This document shows, piece after piece, positions 1 through 4,902 of a stretch of DNA of 6,568 nucleotides. The stretch lies in assembly GCA_947258675.1 (NCBI GenBank), contig CAMYJP010000176.1, positions 1 through 6,568 on the forward strand. Direction: 5' to 3'. The translations under genes and the position numbers were made by a program. The stretch comes from an uncultured Desulfobulbaceae bacterium. Lineage in GTDB: Bacteria > Desulfobacterota > Desulfobulbia > Desulfobulbales > BM004. Under the pieces are notes generated by a model that saw only the letters and a program-made list of their open reading frames with translations, searched no databases and had not been told where the DNA came from. Numbering within the stretch: the stretch's first letter is position 1; every line of letters begins with the position of its first letter.

Positions 1-351
1 GTTGACACTTCTATTTGGGTTACCCACCTGCGCCAAGGCAGCCGACAGCTTGAAAAGCTGTTAATGGATGCTGAGGTTATGTGCCATCCATCTATCATTC
101 GCGAGCTCGCCTGTGGTAATCTTAAAAACTGGAAAGAGATCATCTTTTTACTTCAGTCCCTTGCAACGGCTCCGACGATTGGATTTGACGAGTTCCTATT
201 TTTTATTGATGGAAATCACTCAATGGGAAAAGGTGTTGGTCTCGTCGATGGCCACCTGTTAGCGTCTGCTCGGCTGACAGGAGTACCACTGTGGACAGCA
301 GATAAAAGGCTAAAATCTGCGGCAGATCAGCTTGAATTGACATTTAAATGA
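1..351 (+). CDS. vapC: VapC-type PIN-domain ribonuclease toxin, 5' end cut by window edge
   Basis: Reading frame 1 is open from the first base to the TGA at 349-351 (116 residues). It begins with VDTSIW, which in VapC proteins normally follows only a few residues after the start Met, so only about three codons lie outside the window. The four acidic residues expected of a PIN nuclease are visible (numbering from base 1): Asp2 in VDTS, Glu35 in IIRELACG, Asp83 in GLVDGHLL and Asp101 in TADKRL. PIN proteins bind Mg2+ or Mn2+ through these residues and cleave RNA; VapC toxins usually cut tRNA or rRNA and are held inactive by a VapB antitoxin encoded just upstream, which would lie outside this window. 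An internal ATG at 64 would lose the first catalytic Asp and is not the real start. The acetyltransferase gene follows after 15 bp. PIN identity is strong; toxin-antitoxin status is inferred because the antitoxin cannot be seen. Confidence 0.88.
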   Translation, partial: VDTSIWVTHLRQGSRQLEKLLMDAEVMCHPSIIRELACGNLKNWKEIIFLLQSLATAPTIGFDEFLFFIDGNHSMGKGVGLVDGHLLASARLTGVPLWTADKRLKSAADQLELTFK

Positions 352-366
352 AAGATAACCAAAGGC

Positions 367-819
367 ATGATCGAAATACGGCAAGTTGATCCAACCCGGG
401 CGGAAGTCATTGAGCTTATTCATCAATTAGATGAATATCAGGAATCCATGTATCCTCCTGAAAGTAACCACCTGGACTCGATAGATGAGTTATCCAAAAC
501 GAATGTCAATTTTCTAGCGGCATATGCCGATGCGGAAATTTGTGGGATCGGAGCCGTTAAGGTTCTAAATGATTACGGTGAAATAAAACGCCTGTATGTT
601 CCTGAAAAGTATCGAGGAAAAGGAATAGCAAAAGAAATAGTAAAGGAATTGGAAAATTGTCTAGTCAAAAGATCTATTTTTACAGCGCGCCTTGAAACCG
701 GCATTCATCAGCATGAAGCCATCGATCTATATAAAAAGCTCGGATACTCAGAGACTGCTCCATTTGGGGATTACACAGAGGATCCATTGAGTGTATTTTT
801 GGAAAAGAAAATTGGTTGA
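367..819 (+). CDS. GNAT-family N-acetyltransferase
   Basis: A 150-residue single-domain protein, the usual length for GNAT enzymes, which move an acetyl group from acetyl-CoA to an amine. Motif A is clear: IKRLYVPEKYRGKGIAKEIV at residues 73-92, where R83-G84-K85-G86-I87-A88 is the Q/R-x-x-G-x-A type loop that holds the CoA pyrophosphate. Motif B is EAIDLYKKLGY at 117-127. The ending PFGDYTEDPLSVFLEK (132-147) is typical of a common small GNAT subfamily whose substrate is mostly unknown. No signal peptide or membrane segment is seen, so it is cytoplasmic. The start lies 15 bp after the vapC stop with only a weak purine-rich stretch before it, so it is probably translated from the vapC transcript. 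It could acetylate a small molecule or a protein N-terminus; the sequence does not decide. Confidence 0.9.
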   Translation: MIEIRQVDPTRAEVIELIHQLDEYQESMYPPESNHLDSIDELSKTNVNFLAAYADAEICGIGAVKVLNDYGEIKRLYVPEKYRGKGIAKEIVKELENCLVKRSIFTARLETGIHQHEAIDLYKKLGYSETAPFGDYTEDPLSVFLEKKIG

Positions 820-839
820 AGACAGGCTTGAGTTGGAGA

Positions 840-1331
840 TCAAGGATTTCCATAATTGGCGGCGCTTGAAATGAAACAACCGCCGCCACCTCCTCCTCCT
901 CCATTATCTCCTCCTCCTGATGAAGGAGGAGGATCAGCAACTTCGGAGATGCGATAAATTGTTCCATCGCCGGAAGAGAAATGAGCGAGGTAGATTTCAC
1001 CGTTTTCATCTTCAAAGATCAAAGTGCCATTCTTACCGGCTGTTGCGATAAATTCAATTATCTCACCATATTCATCCAGCTCACCAACCAATCTCTGTCC
1101 ATGCTTATTGCCGGTAAGTGGAATTTTTTCAGAATCCATTTCAAAAAAGCCCTTATAGTTACCAGCTGCTGTCTTTACTATTGTTAAATGATATTGATCA
1201 CCTTCTGTATTAACAGTATATTTTCCTGAAAACGGATCTTTTCCTTCACCAGCAAACGCTGAAACAACACTGAATAGCAGAACTATTACAACGGACAAAA
1301 GGCCGTGAAATTGCATTTTGGCACGGTTCAT
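840..1331 (-). CDS. Small exported beta-rich protein with Gly-rich linker and shortened CFI-type C-terminus
   Basis: Unrecognised beyond its architecture. From the ATG at 1331 the protein has 163 residues. Residues 1-27 are a signal peptide (basic start, hydrophobic LLSVVIVLLFSVV, cleavage after AFA), so it is exported. The mature part to about residue 127 alternates polar and hydrophobic residues (GKYTVN, YHLTIVK, NYKGFFEM, GTLIFED), suggesting a small beta barrel or sandwich. Then follow PPPSS, a linker with eight consecutive glycines, and the ending CFISSAANYGNP, which contains the only Cys of the mature chain (about residue 152). Poly-Gly followed by CFI-x-x-AA-YG is the opening of the CFI-box C-terminal domain known in proteobacterial surface proteins, but here the chain stops where that domain should continue for tens of residues. 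An ATG at 1355 is in frame, but 1331 has the better ribosome site. It converges with the acetyltransferase gene, 20 bp apart. Confidence 0.72.
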   Translation of the reverse strand: MNRAKMQFHGLLSVVIVLLFSVVSAFAGEGKDPFSGKYTVNTEGDQYHLTIVKTAAGNYKGFFEMDSEKIPLTGNKHGQRLVGELDEYGEIIEFIATAGKNGTLIFEDENGEIYLAHFSSGDGTIYRISEVADPPPSSGGGDNGGGGGGGGCFISSAANYGNP

Positions 1332-1338
1332 AACAAGG

Positions 1339-1345
1339 CTCCTCT
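1339..1345 (-). promoter_or_regulatory. Ribosome binding site deciding the start of the exported protein
   Basis: On the minus strand AGAGGAG lies 7 nt before the ATG at 1331, a near-ideal Shine-Dalgarno site. The upstream in-frame ATG at 1355 is preceded only by a weak AGAGAG. Starting at 1331 also gives a more ordinary signal peptide (MNRAKMQF...), without eight extra leading residues. Confidence 0.65.
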
Positions 1346-1402
1346 TTTTTGTCATTGCTCTCTGTTCACTTCTATCATGAAGAAATTAATAAAATGTTTC
1401 CA

Positions 1403-1431
1403 ATTCTATTAAGTTAGCCAACCTAATTCAA
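1403..1431 (-). promoter_or_regulatory. Candidate sigma-70 promoter for the exported-protein gene
   Basis: On the minus strand TTGAAT (1426-1431) and TAGAAT (1403-1408) are separated by exactly 17 bp and match the -35 and -10 consensus at 4/6 and 5/6 positions. Transcription would begin near 1396 and give a leader of about 65 nt. The -35 box overlaps the left arm of an inverted repeat at 1419-1428, a possible operator. Found by eye in an AT-rich region, so chance matches are possible. Confidence 0.4.
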
Positions 1432-1473
1432 AAAAATAAAAAAACTACCATATATCTCTTTGCAATTAGGTTG
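1419..1473. repeat. 10-bp inverted repeat in the divergent promoter region
   Basis: CAACCTAATT at 1419-1428 is the exact reverse complement of AATTAGGTTG at 1464-1473, with a 35-nt gap. The left arm covers the -35 box of the minus-strand promoter candidate. Two half-sites at this spacing could bind a dimeric regulator or form a weak hairpin, but both arms are AT-rich and chance cannot be excluded. Confidence 0.35.
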
Positions 1474-1519
1474 TTAACGTAATTTAAAATAGTGAGATTG
1501 GATATCATTCAACAACACA

Positions 1520-1548
1520 TTGACAGAGAATATGGATATCCTTAGATT
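1520..1548 (+). promoter_or_regulatory. Candidate sigma-70 promoter for the tail-anchored protein gene
   Basis: A perfect -35 TTGACA at 1520-1525 is followed 17 bp later by TAGATT at 1543-1548 (4/6 match to TATAAT). The start would be near 1555, leaving a leader of about 90 nt. The direct repeat TGGATATC lies once just upstream (1499-1506) and once inside the spacer (1533-1540), so binding there could block RNA polymerase. Confidence 0.5.
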
Positions 1549-1628
1549 TTATTACAAAGTAATCCCAGACCGGCAGCTTGTCTCTTTTTCGAAGACCTGA
1601 GCAAAAGTCAATTTTCTAAAGCACCGCC

Positions 1629-1636
1629 AGGAGGGG
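1629..1636 (+). promoter_or_regulatory. Strong ribosome binding site of the tail-anchored protein gene
   Basis: AGGAGGGG at 1629-1636 ends 8 nt before the ATG at 1645. This is the strongest Shine-Dalgarno site in the window and supports the 129-residue ORF as a real gene even though its family is not recognised. Confidence 0.7.
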
Positions 1637-1644
1637 AAAGCAAA

Positions 1645-2034
1645 ATGATCCCCAACGTTTTTCGACAACTTTTTACCTATGATGAAAACGAAAACAGCGG
1701 TGTGAGTCATGTTGCTTCAGCCTTGCAGATAACAGAGTATGAGGTATTCCAAATTGCCTATATCCAATGGTTCGGTCAAACTCTTTCCACGCCCAGCCTG
1801 GATAAATACTTCGCGATTTATGTCAAAAACGATGTTGTTCCTTTCTGGGTTAATGACTTTGTCAGAAAAGCATCTGAAAAATTTGAAGCAGGAACCCTTG
1901 ACCGGTCTGATTATAATATCAAACCGCGATCCAGTAGCCTGCATAACAAAATTATAGGTTGGATTATCATCATCCTTCTGGCAATTTTGATGGCGCTATA
2001 CTGCTATATAATTCCCCGGACTATTTCTTTCTGA
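1645..2034 (+). CDS. Unknown small protein with a single C-terminal membrane anchor
   Basis: I do not recognise the family. The protein has 129 residues. Residues 1-100 are soluble, probably mostly helical and rich in aromatic residues (FRQLFTYD, YEVFQIAYIQWFG), with a conserved-looking stretch YVKNDVVPFWVNDFVRKA at 59-76. Residues 103-124 (IIGWIIIILLAILMALYCYI) form one hydrophobic helix followed by only a few residues ending PRTISF. There is no N-terminal signal, so it should be tail-anchored with the soluble part in the cytoplasm. The start is well supported by AGGAGGGG, and a promoter candidate lies upstream at 1520-1548. It is a single transcription unit, converging with the tungstate operon across the repeat element at 2053-2306. 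It could be an adaptor holding a partner at the membrane, but nothing in the sequence names the partner. Confidence 0.75.
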   Translation: MIPNVFRQLFTYDENENSGVSHVASALQITEYEVFQIAYIQWFGQTLSTPSLDKYFAIYVKNDVVPFWVNDFVRKASEKFEAGTLDRSDYNIKPRSSSLHNKIIGWIIIILLAILMALYCYIIPRTISF

Positions 2035-2058
2035 TTTTTATAAGGAAATCTTCTAGTT

Positions 2059-2100
2059 AGTTCCCATCCGGAAACGGTTTTTATTCCGGATGTTGGAACT
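2059..2100. repeat. Strong hairpin at the left end of the MITE-like element
   Basis: CATCCGGAA (2065-2073) pairs perfectly with TTCCGGATG (2084-2092) around a 10-nt loop. After a 2-nt bulge (2093-2094) the stem continues as AGTTCC (2059-2064) with GGAACT (2095-2100), giving 15 base pairs. It lies 24 bp after the stop of the tail-anchored protein gene. The T-run is in the loop rather than after the stem, so it is not a classic intrinsic terminator, but it could stall RNA polymerase or protect 3' ends. Confidence 0.6.
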
Positions 2101-2231
2101 TGTTGTTTCCAATTCGGAAACAGCCTGTCAATCGTCAGTTCGATTCGTTAACTGACCATTTTGGAAAAGATCAAGGAGATCAAAGAATTGCCCTAAAGGA
2201 TTTCCGTTGGTCACGCGGAGTCGTATATAAA

Positions 2232-2275
2232 TACGTCGCACAAGCAATTCTGAAGATCGACGTAGAGATTTTTTT
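2232..2275 (+). terminator. Possible rho-independent terminator inside the repeat element
   Basis: TACGTCG (2232-2238) pairs with CGACGTA (2258-2264), followed after four bases by seven T (2269-2275). This fits a plus-strand terminator for the gene ending at 2034. The stem is only 7 bp and the loop is long (19 nt), so it would be weak. Confidence 0.3.
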
Positions 2276-2298
2276 AAAGGGGCATTTCCGGATGGAAA

Positions 2299-3276
2299 CT
2301 AGTTAGTCGATCTTTCTTCTGATGGATTTTCGGATTGGCCTTCAGGCTCAGGACATTCAATCTCAATTTCACAGTCACCATCCTGTTTGTCGTAAATACT
2401 TATTCCCTCAGCTTCCGAATATTGAGAGGAATCCATATATAATAATGGATTATCACGGAAACACGCCTGGCTTATGTACCGGGTAATACTCTCCTCCCCT
2501 TTTATGAACGTAAATCCATCCGCGTTAACCACCAGTAGGACCGGTATTGTTTCAATACCCATGAGTGACAGAATAAGACGGTTTAGGGCAGGTTCATAAT
2601 CATATGTATATTCCAACTCCGGAAGCCCAAGAGTTTGAATCCGATCAATAGGATTAAAATGAAACTCGCAGCTATTACAACTCTCTAAGGCAGAAAGCAC
2701 GTTATTACAATGAGGACAGTCAGAAGAAAAAAACAGGTAAAGCTGTTTTACAGGCTCAACACACCTTTTAATTGCAAAACTTCCCGTTGCTAAAGACTGG
2801 TTTCTCAAAACGACCAGTGTCGGACCAAAATTAAGAACAGCAAAAGCACCAAGCACTGAAAGAAAAACCAGTGAACCGATTAACGCTTGCTGAAAGCCGT
2901 GAACAATATTGAGTAGGAAGATAAGGAAAAATATAAAAAGGCAATAAGAACACAAGGTCTGTATGACAAATAGCTGGTAGCTGACCAGTACCCCTTCAGC
3001 TGCCAGACCAGCCAGCAACAATAATCGCAGCCAATCATGTAAAGGTGGCGAATCGCCATAAAACCATCTGCCGACGAGAACTACTGCTGAGAAATACAGC
3101 AGACCTATCACATTAAATAAGAAAGGTGATATTGTCGTCAGCTTTTCAACAATCTGACACCCCTGGTTCAAACACAAGGCATCGCCCTTGATAATAATGA
3201 CGGCTATCTGAAACAGAATGACACTGCATGCCAGCAGGGCAATCCATTGAATTATTTTTCCACGTTTTTGTATCAT
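2299..3276 (-). CDS. VKOR-thioredoxin fusion, membrane disulfide-bond oxidoreductase
   Basis: A 325-residue two-domain protein. Residues 1-155 form a VKOR-like membrane domain with about five hydrophobic helices (near 11-30, 52-69, 83-105, 107-127 and 131-152). It has the loop pair C35-LNQG-C40 and the active pair C109-S-Y-C112, the four cysteines that in bacterial VKOR pass electrons from a partner to quinone. Residues from about 175 form a thioredoxin-like domain with active site C187-P-H-C190 and the cis-proline loop TIP at 243-245. Further cysteines (172, 200, 203, 272, 302, 308) are unusual for a minimal version. The protein should make disulfides in envelope proteins, replacing DsbA/DsbB. 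The start at 3276 has GAGGT 9 nt upstream and overlaps the previous ORF stop as ATGA. The acidic tail (about 285-325) ends inside the repeat element, which supplies the TAG. Family assignment is firm; its link to tungstate uptake is only positional. Confidence 0.9.
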   Translation of the reverse strand: MIQKRGKIIQWIALLACSVILFQIAVIIIKGDALCLNQGCQIVEKLTTISPFLFNVIGLLYFSAVVLVGRWFYGDSPPLHDWLRLLLLAGLAAEGVLVSYQLFVIQTLCSYCLFIFFLIFLLNIVHGFQQALIGSLVFLSVLGAFAVLNFGPTLVVLRNQSLATGSFAIKRCVEPVKQLYLFFSSDCPHCNNVLSALESCNSCEFHFNPIDRIQTLGLPELEYTYDYEPALNRLILSLMGIETIPVLLVVNADGFTFIKGEESITRYISQACFRDNPLLYMDSSQYSEAEGISIYDKQDGDCEIEIECPEPEGQSENPSEERSTN

Positions 3277-3485
3277 ATTATCATGACCTCGTAATAGTCT
3301 TTCGGTGAGATGGCTAAGCAGATAGCGAACATAGTGAGACTTCGGAAATCGTCAGATACGCCCCGCAGTAAATGCCCTTGGGGTACAAGGCACGCGAATT
3401 TCGAGGAATAAAGCGTACTTATGTACGCTGCATTGACGAGATAATTTAGCGTAACACAGTAGCTGACGACTTTATGCGACACCAT
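3273..3485 (-). CDS. Doubtful 70-codon ORF inside a structured repeat
   Basis: The ORF matches no family I know and shows no clear domain, signal or membrane segment. Its ATG overlaps the tupC stop (ATGA at 3485) and its TGA overlaps the VKOR start (ATGA at 3276), which is the layout of translationally coupled genes. Against it, the DNA is dominated by hairpins (see the repeat entry), the protein composition looks like translated non-coding DNA, and the only purine-rich ribosome site (GAGGGG in the tupC end) is about 14 nt from the ATG. It may be a chance ORF in an inserted repeat, or a leader whose translation carries ribosomes to the VKOR gene. I lean to non-coding or coupling-only. Confidence 0.25.
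   Translation of the reverse strand: MVSHKVVSYCVTLNYLVNAAYISTLYSSKFACLVPQGHLLRGVSDDFRSLTMFAICLAISPKDYYEVMII
3296..3480. repeat. Structured intergenic repeat between tupC and the VKOR gene
   Basis: About 185 bp with nested inverted repeats. An outer stem TCGTCAG (3349-3355) pairs with CTGACGA (3463-3469) and can extend by AAA (3346-3348) with TTT (3471-3473) past one bulged base. Inside are AGCGTAC (3412-3418) with GTACGCT (3423-3429) around a 4-nt loop, and a stem around 3373-3392 (CCTTG with CAAGG, 5-nt loop). Several hairpins closed by a long-range stem suggest a folded RNA or a dispersed palindromic repeat, not a protein gene. The outer limits are a guess. It lies within the transcript, so it could change the level of VKOR mRNA relative to tupC by processing or attenuation. 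Confidence 0.5.
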
Positions 3486-4201
3486 CAGTAAATCATTTCC
3501 CCTCTCACAAATCTTGCCGCAAGATCTGATTCGGTCTGCAAAAAAAACTTTGAGGCTACTGTTTTCTCAACCACTTTCCCCTGAAACAAAAAAATCACCT
3601 CTTCCGACAGACGTTTTGCTTGGAAAATATTATGCGTGACTAATAAAATTAATGTATCCGGCCCCTGCATACTTTGAATAAGATCTTCTACCAGGGCAGC
3701 ATTATATGGATCAAGAAATGATGTAGGTTCGTCTAAAAGAATCACTTCGGGATCAAGTGCCATTGCCATTGCCAAACAAAGTCTTTGTGCCTCTCCATCA
3801 GACAAGCTCAATGCATTTTTTTTTCGCAGATCCCAAAGACCCACTTTCTTTATCGCATCATTTAAAGCTGCCTCTCTTGTTCCTCTTTTTATCTTTCTGA
3901 GACCAAGACCGTAGGAAACATTGTTGTAAACAGTATCATTAAATAAACCTCTACGGTTGGGAACTAAAACTATTCGTTGCCGCAGCATCAAGTCCTTTTC
4001 TATAACTTTACCATTACCTCTGTATACAACCGAGCCCTGATCAGGAGATTCAATCAATGAAAACAGGCGCAATAAAGTCGATTTACCACTGCCGTTCGGA
4101 CCAAGCACGACATACAATCGTCCGGAAGATACCTTTACTTTTGCAGCAAGGACTTGTCTACCCTGATACCATTTTTGCACATCTGCATGAACTTCTAGCA
4201 T
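3485..4201 (-). CDS. tupC: Tungstate ABC transporter ATP-binding protein TupC
   Basis: A 238-residue ABC ATPase that would power tungstate import with the TupB permease. Walker A is GPNGSGKST at 34-42, the signature is LSDGE at 133-137 followed by AQR, Walker B is VILLDE at 153-158, the D-loop is SFLD at 161-164 and the switch histidine is H190 in LLVTHN. Two positions are unusual: the first signature glycine is Asp (LSDGE rather than LSGGE), and the Q-loop, usually VFQ, reads VPN in the stretch VLVPNRRGLF (78-87), so Asn82 stands where Gln is expected. The segment NDTVYNNVSYGL (88-99) is typical of TupC and close molybdate/tungstate ATPases. It starts 2 bp after the tupB stop and overlaps the next ORF by ATGA. 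Substrate is assigned from tupA and tupB; the ATPase alone could serve molybdate. Confidence 0.87.
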   Translation of the reverse strand: MLEVHADVQKWYQGRQVLAAKVKVSSGRLYVVLGPNGSGKSTLLRLFSLIESPDQGSVVYRGNGKVIEKDLMLRQRIVLVPNRRGLFNDTVYNNVSYGLGLRKIKRGTREAALNDAIKKVGLWDLRKKNALSLSDGEAQRLCLAMAMALDPEVILLDEPTSFLDPYNAALVEDLIQSMQGPDTLILLVTHNIFQAKRLSEEVIFLFQGKVVEKTVASKFFLQTESDLAARFVRGEMIY

Positions 4202-4203
4202 GA

Positions 4204-4896
4204 TTATCTCTTCAACCCTTTGCGCTGTGTGAAATAAAATAAAATATTTACAACAAAAGAAATCACCAGCAAGATTATACCAAGGGCGATAGCAAGCTCA
4301 AAATCTCCCTTATCCGCCTCTAAGGCAATAGCCGTGGTCATAACCCGAGTATGATGAGCAATATTGCCGCCAACCAAGAGCACGGCTCCGATTTCAGCGA
4401 CAACCCGACCAAAAGCTGTAACCACCGAAGCTGTAATAGAATACCTAGCATTTCTAAACTCAGCTAATATGGCTTGTACCCTGGTAGCACCCAAACCCAA
4501 AGCGGTAACCCTGATAGCGGAACCTGATGTACCTAGCGCAGCATGGCTGATTGCCGCTACAATCGGAAATGCAAGAATAGTCTGGGCTGCAACCATGGCG
4601 GCAGGAGTATATAAAAGGTTCATGAATCCTAAAGGTCCACTGCGAGACAAAAACAGATACAGTGCAAGGCCAACAACCACGGGTGGTAATCCGGTAAAGG
4701 TGTTCAAGAATGTTATAAAAACACCCCTTCCAGGAAACGAATACAATTCCAGGAGAGCGGTAAGAATCAGCCCCAGGACTGAAGCAATGATGATTGCACT
4801 CACAGAGACCCTGAGGCTTAATGAAACTATCTCAATAAGGGTATCATCACCCTGGACTATGAGCTGAAAGGCTTTGAGAAATGCTTGGGTAAGCAA
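4204..4896 (-). CDS. tupB: Tungstate ABC transporter permease TupB, TTG start
   Basis: A 230-residue inner-membrane permease with about five to six hydrophobic segments (near 22-48, 58-83, 96-117, 155-178 and 199-222). The cytoplasmic coupling loop is VTALGLGATRVQAILAEF (130-147), the EAA-type motif that docks onto the ATPase. FGRVVAEIGAVLLVGGNI (162-179) and TTAIALEADKGDFELA (187-202) are characteristic of TupB/WtpB-type tungstate and molybdate permeases. Length is normal. The start must be TTG at 4896: an in-frame stop lies 9 bp upstream and no ATG follows nearby. It begins 6 bp after the original tupA stop, with only a poor GAGA ribosome site, so it was probably translated by coupling with tupA. 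tupC follows after 2 bp. Confidence 0.88.
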   Translation of the reverse strand: MLTQAFLKAFQLIVQGDDTLIEIVSLSLRVSVSAIIIASVLGLILTALLELYSFPGRGVFITFLNTFTGLPPVVVGLALYLFLSRSGPLGFMNLLYTPAAMVAAQTILAFPIVAAISHAALGTSGSAIRVTALGLGATRVQAILAEFRNARYSITASVVTAFGRVVAEIGAVLLVGGNIAHHTRVMTTAIALEADKGDFELAIALGIILLVISFVVNILFYFTQRKGLKR

Positions 4897-4902
4897 TAGA
4901 GT

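Larger units (their letters stand above)
1332..1644. other. Divergent intergenic region, 313 bp
   Basis: AT-rich spacer between two divergently transcribed genes. It holds a candidate promoter for each direction (1403-1431 minus, 1520-1548 plus), a 10-bp inverted repeat (1419-1428 with 1464-1473, 35-nt gap), an 8-bp direct repeat TGGATATC (1499-1506 and 1533-1540) flanking the plus-strand -35 box, and the two ribosome sites at its ends. I see no ORF with coding character and no RNA gene. Confidence 0.6.
2053..2306. mobile_element. MITE-like element with 22-bp terminal inverted repeats
   Basis: The ends 2053-2074 (CTAGTTAGTTCCCATCCGGA and two more A) and 2285-2306 are inverted copies matching at 19 of 22 positions. 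The short unit ATCCGGAA or its complement TTCCGGAT occurs at 2066-2073, 2084-2091 and 2286-2293. The inside holds several perfect stems: 2065-2073 with 2084-2092; 2104-2110 with 2116-2122; 2134-2140 with 2150-2156; 2232-2238 with 2258-2264. No ORF here looks like a transposase, so any movement would need an enzyme supplied elsewhere. ATCTT occurs directly left (2048-2052) and 3 bp right (2310-2314), which might be a target duplication but is short enough to be chance. The right end supplies the last codons and TAG stop of the VKOR-thioredoxin gene. It could instead be a repeat acting as a two-way terminator between converging genes. Confidence 0.55.

Noticed and set aside
1..819. Integron-like gene cassettes (VapC and GNAT genes in a row)
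   Set aside because: Only 15 bp separate the two genes and no attC-type site with core GTTRRRY and its inverse is seen after either one.
680..1015. Minus-strand ORF spanning the ends of the acetyltransferase and exported-protein genes
   Set aside because: It crosses two convincing genes in another frame and consists partly of the Gly-rich linker read out of frame.
2059..2100. Classic intrinsic terminator
   Set aside because: The stem is strong, but the T-run lies in the loop and no T-rich tail follows on either strand.
2100..2306. Plus-strand ORF inside the MITE-like element as a transposase remnant
   Set aside because: The translated product has no DDE, HUH or other transposase-like motif and runs through the hairpins.
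4364..4867. Long ORF on the plus strand opposite tupB
   Set aside because: It is the complement of a well-supported permease gene and its product has no recognisable domain or signal.
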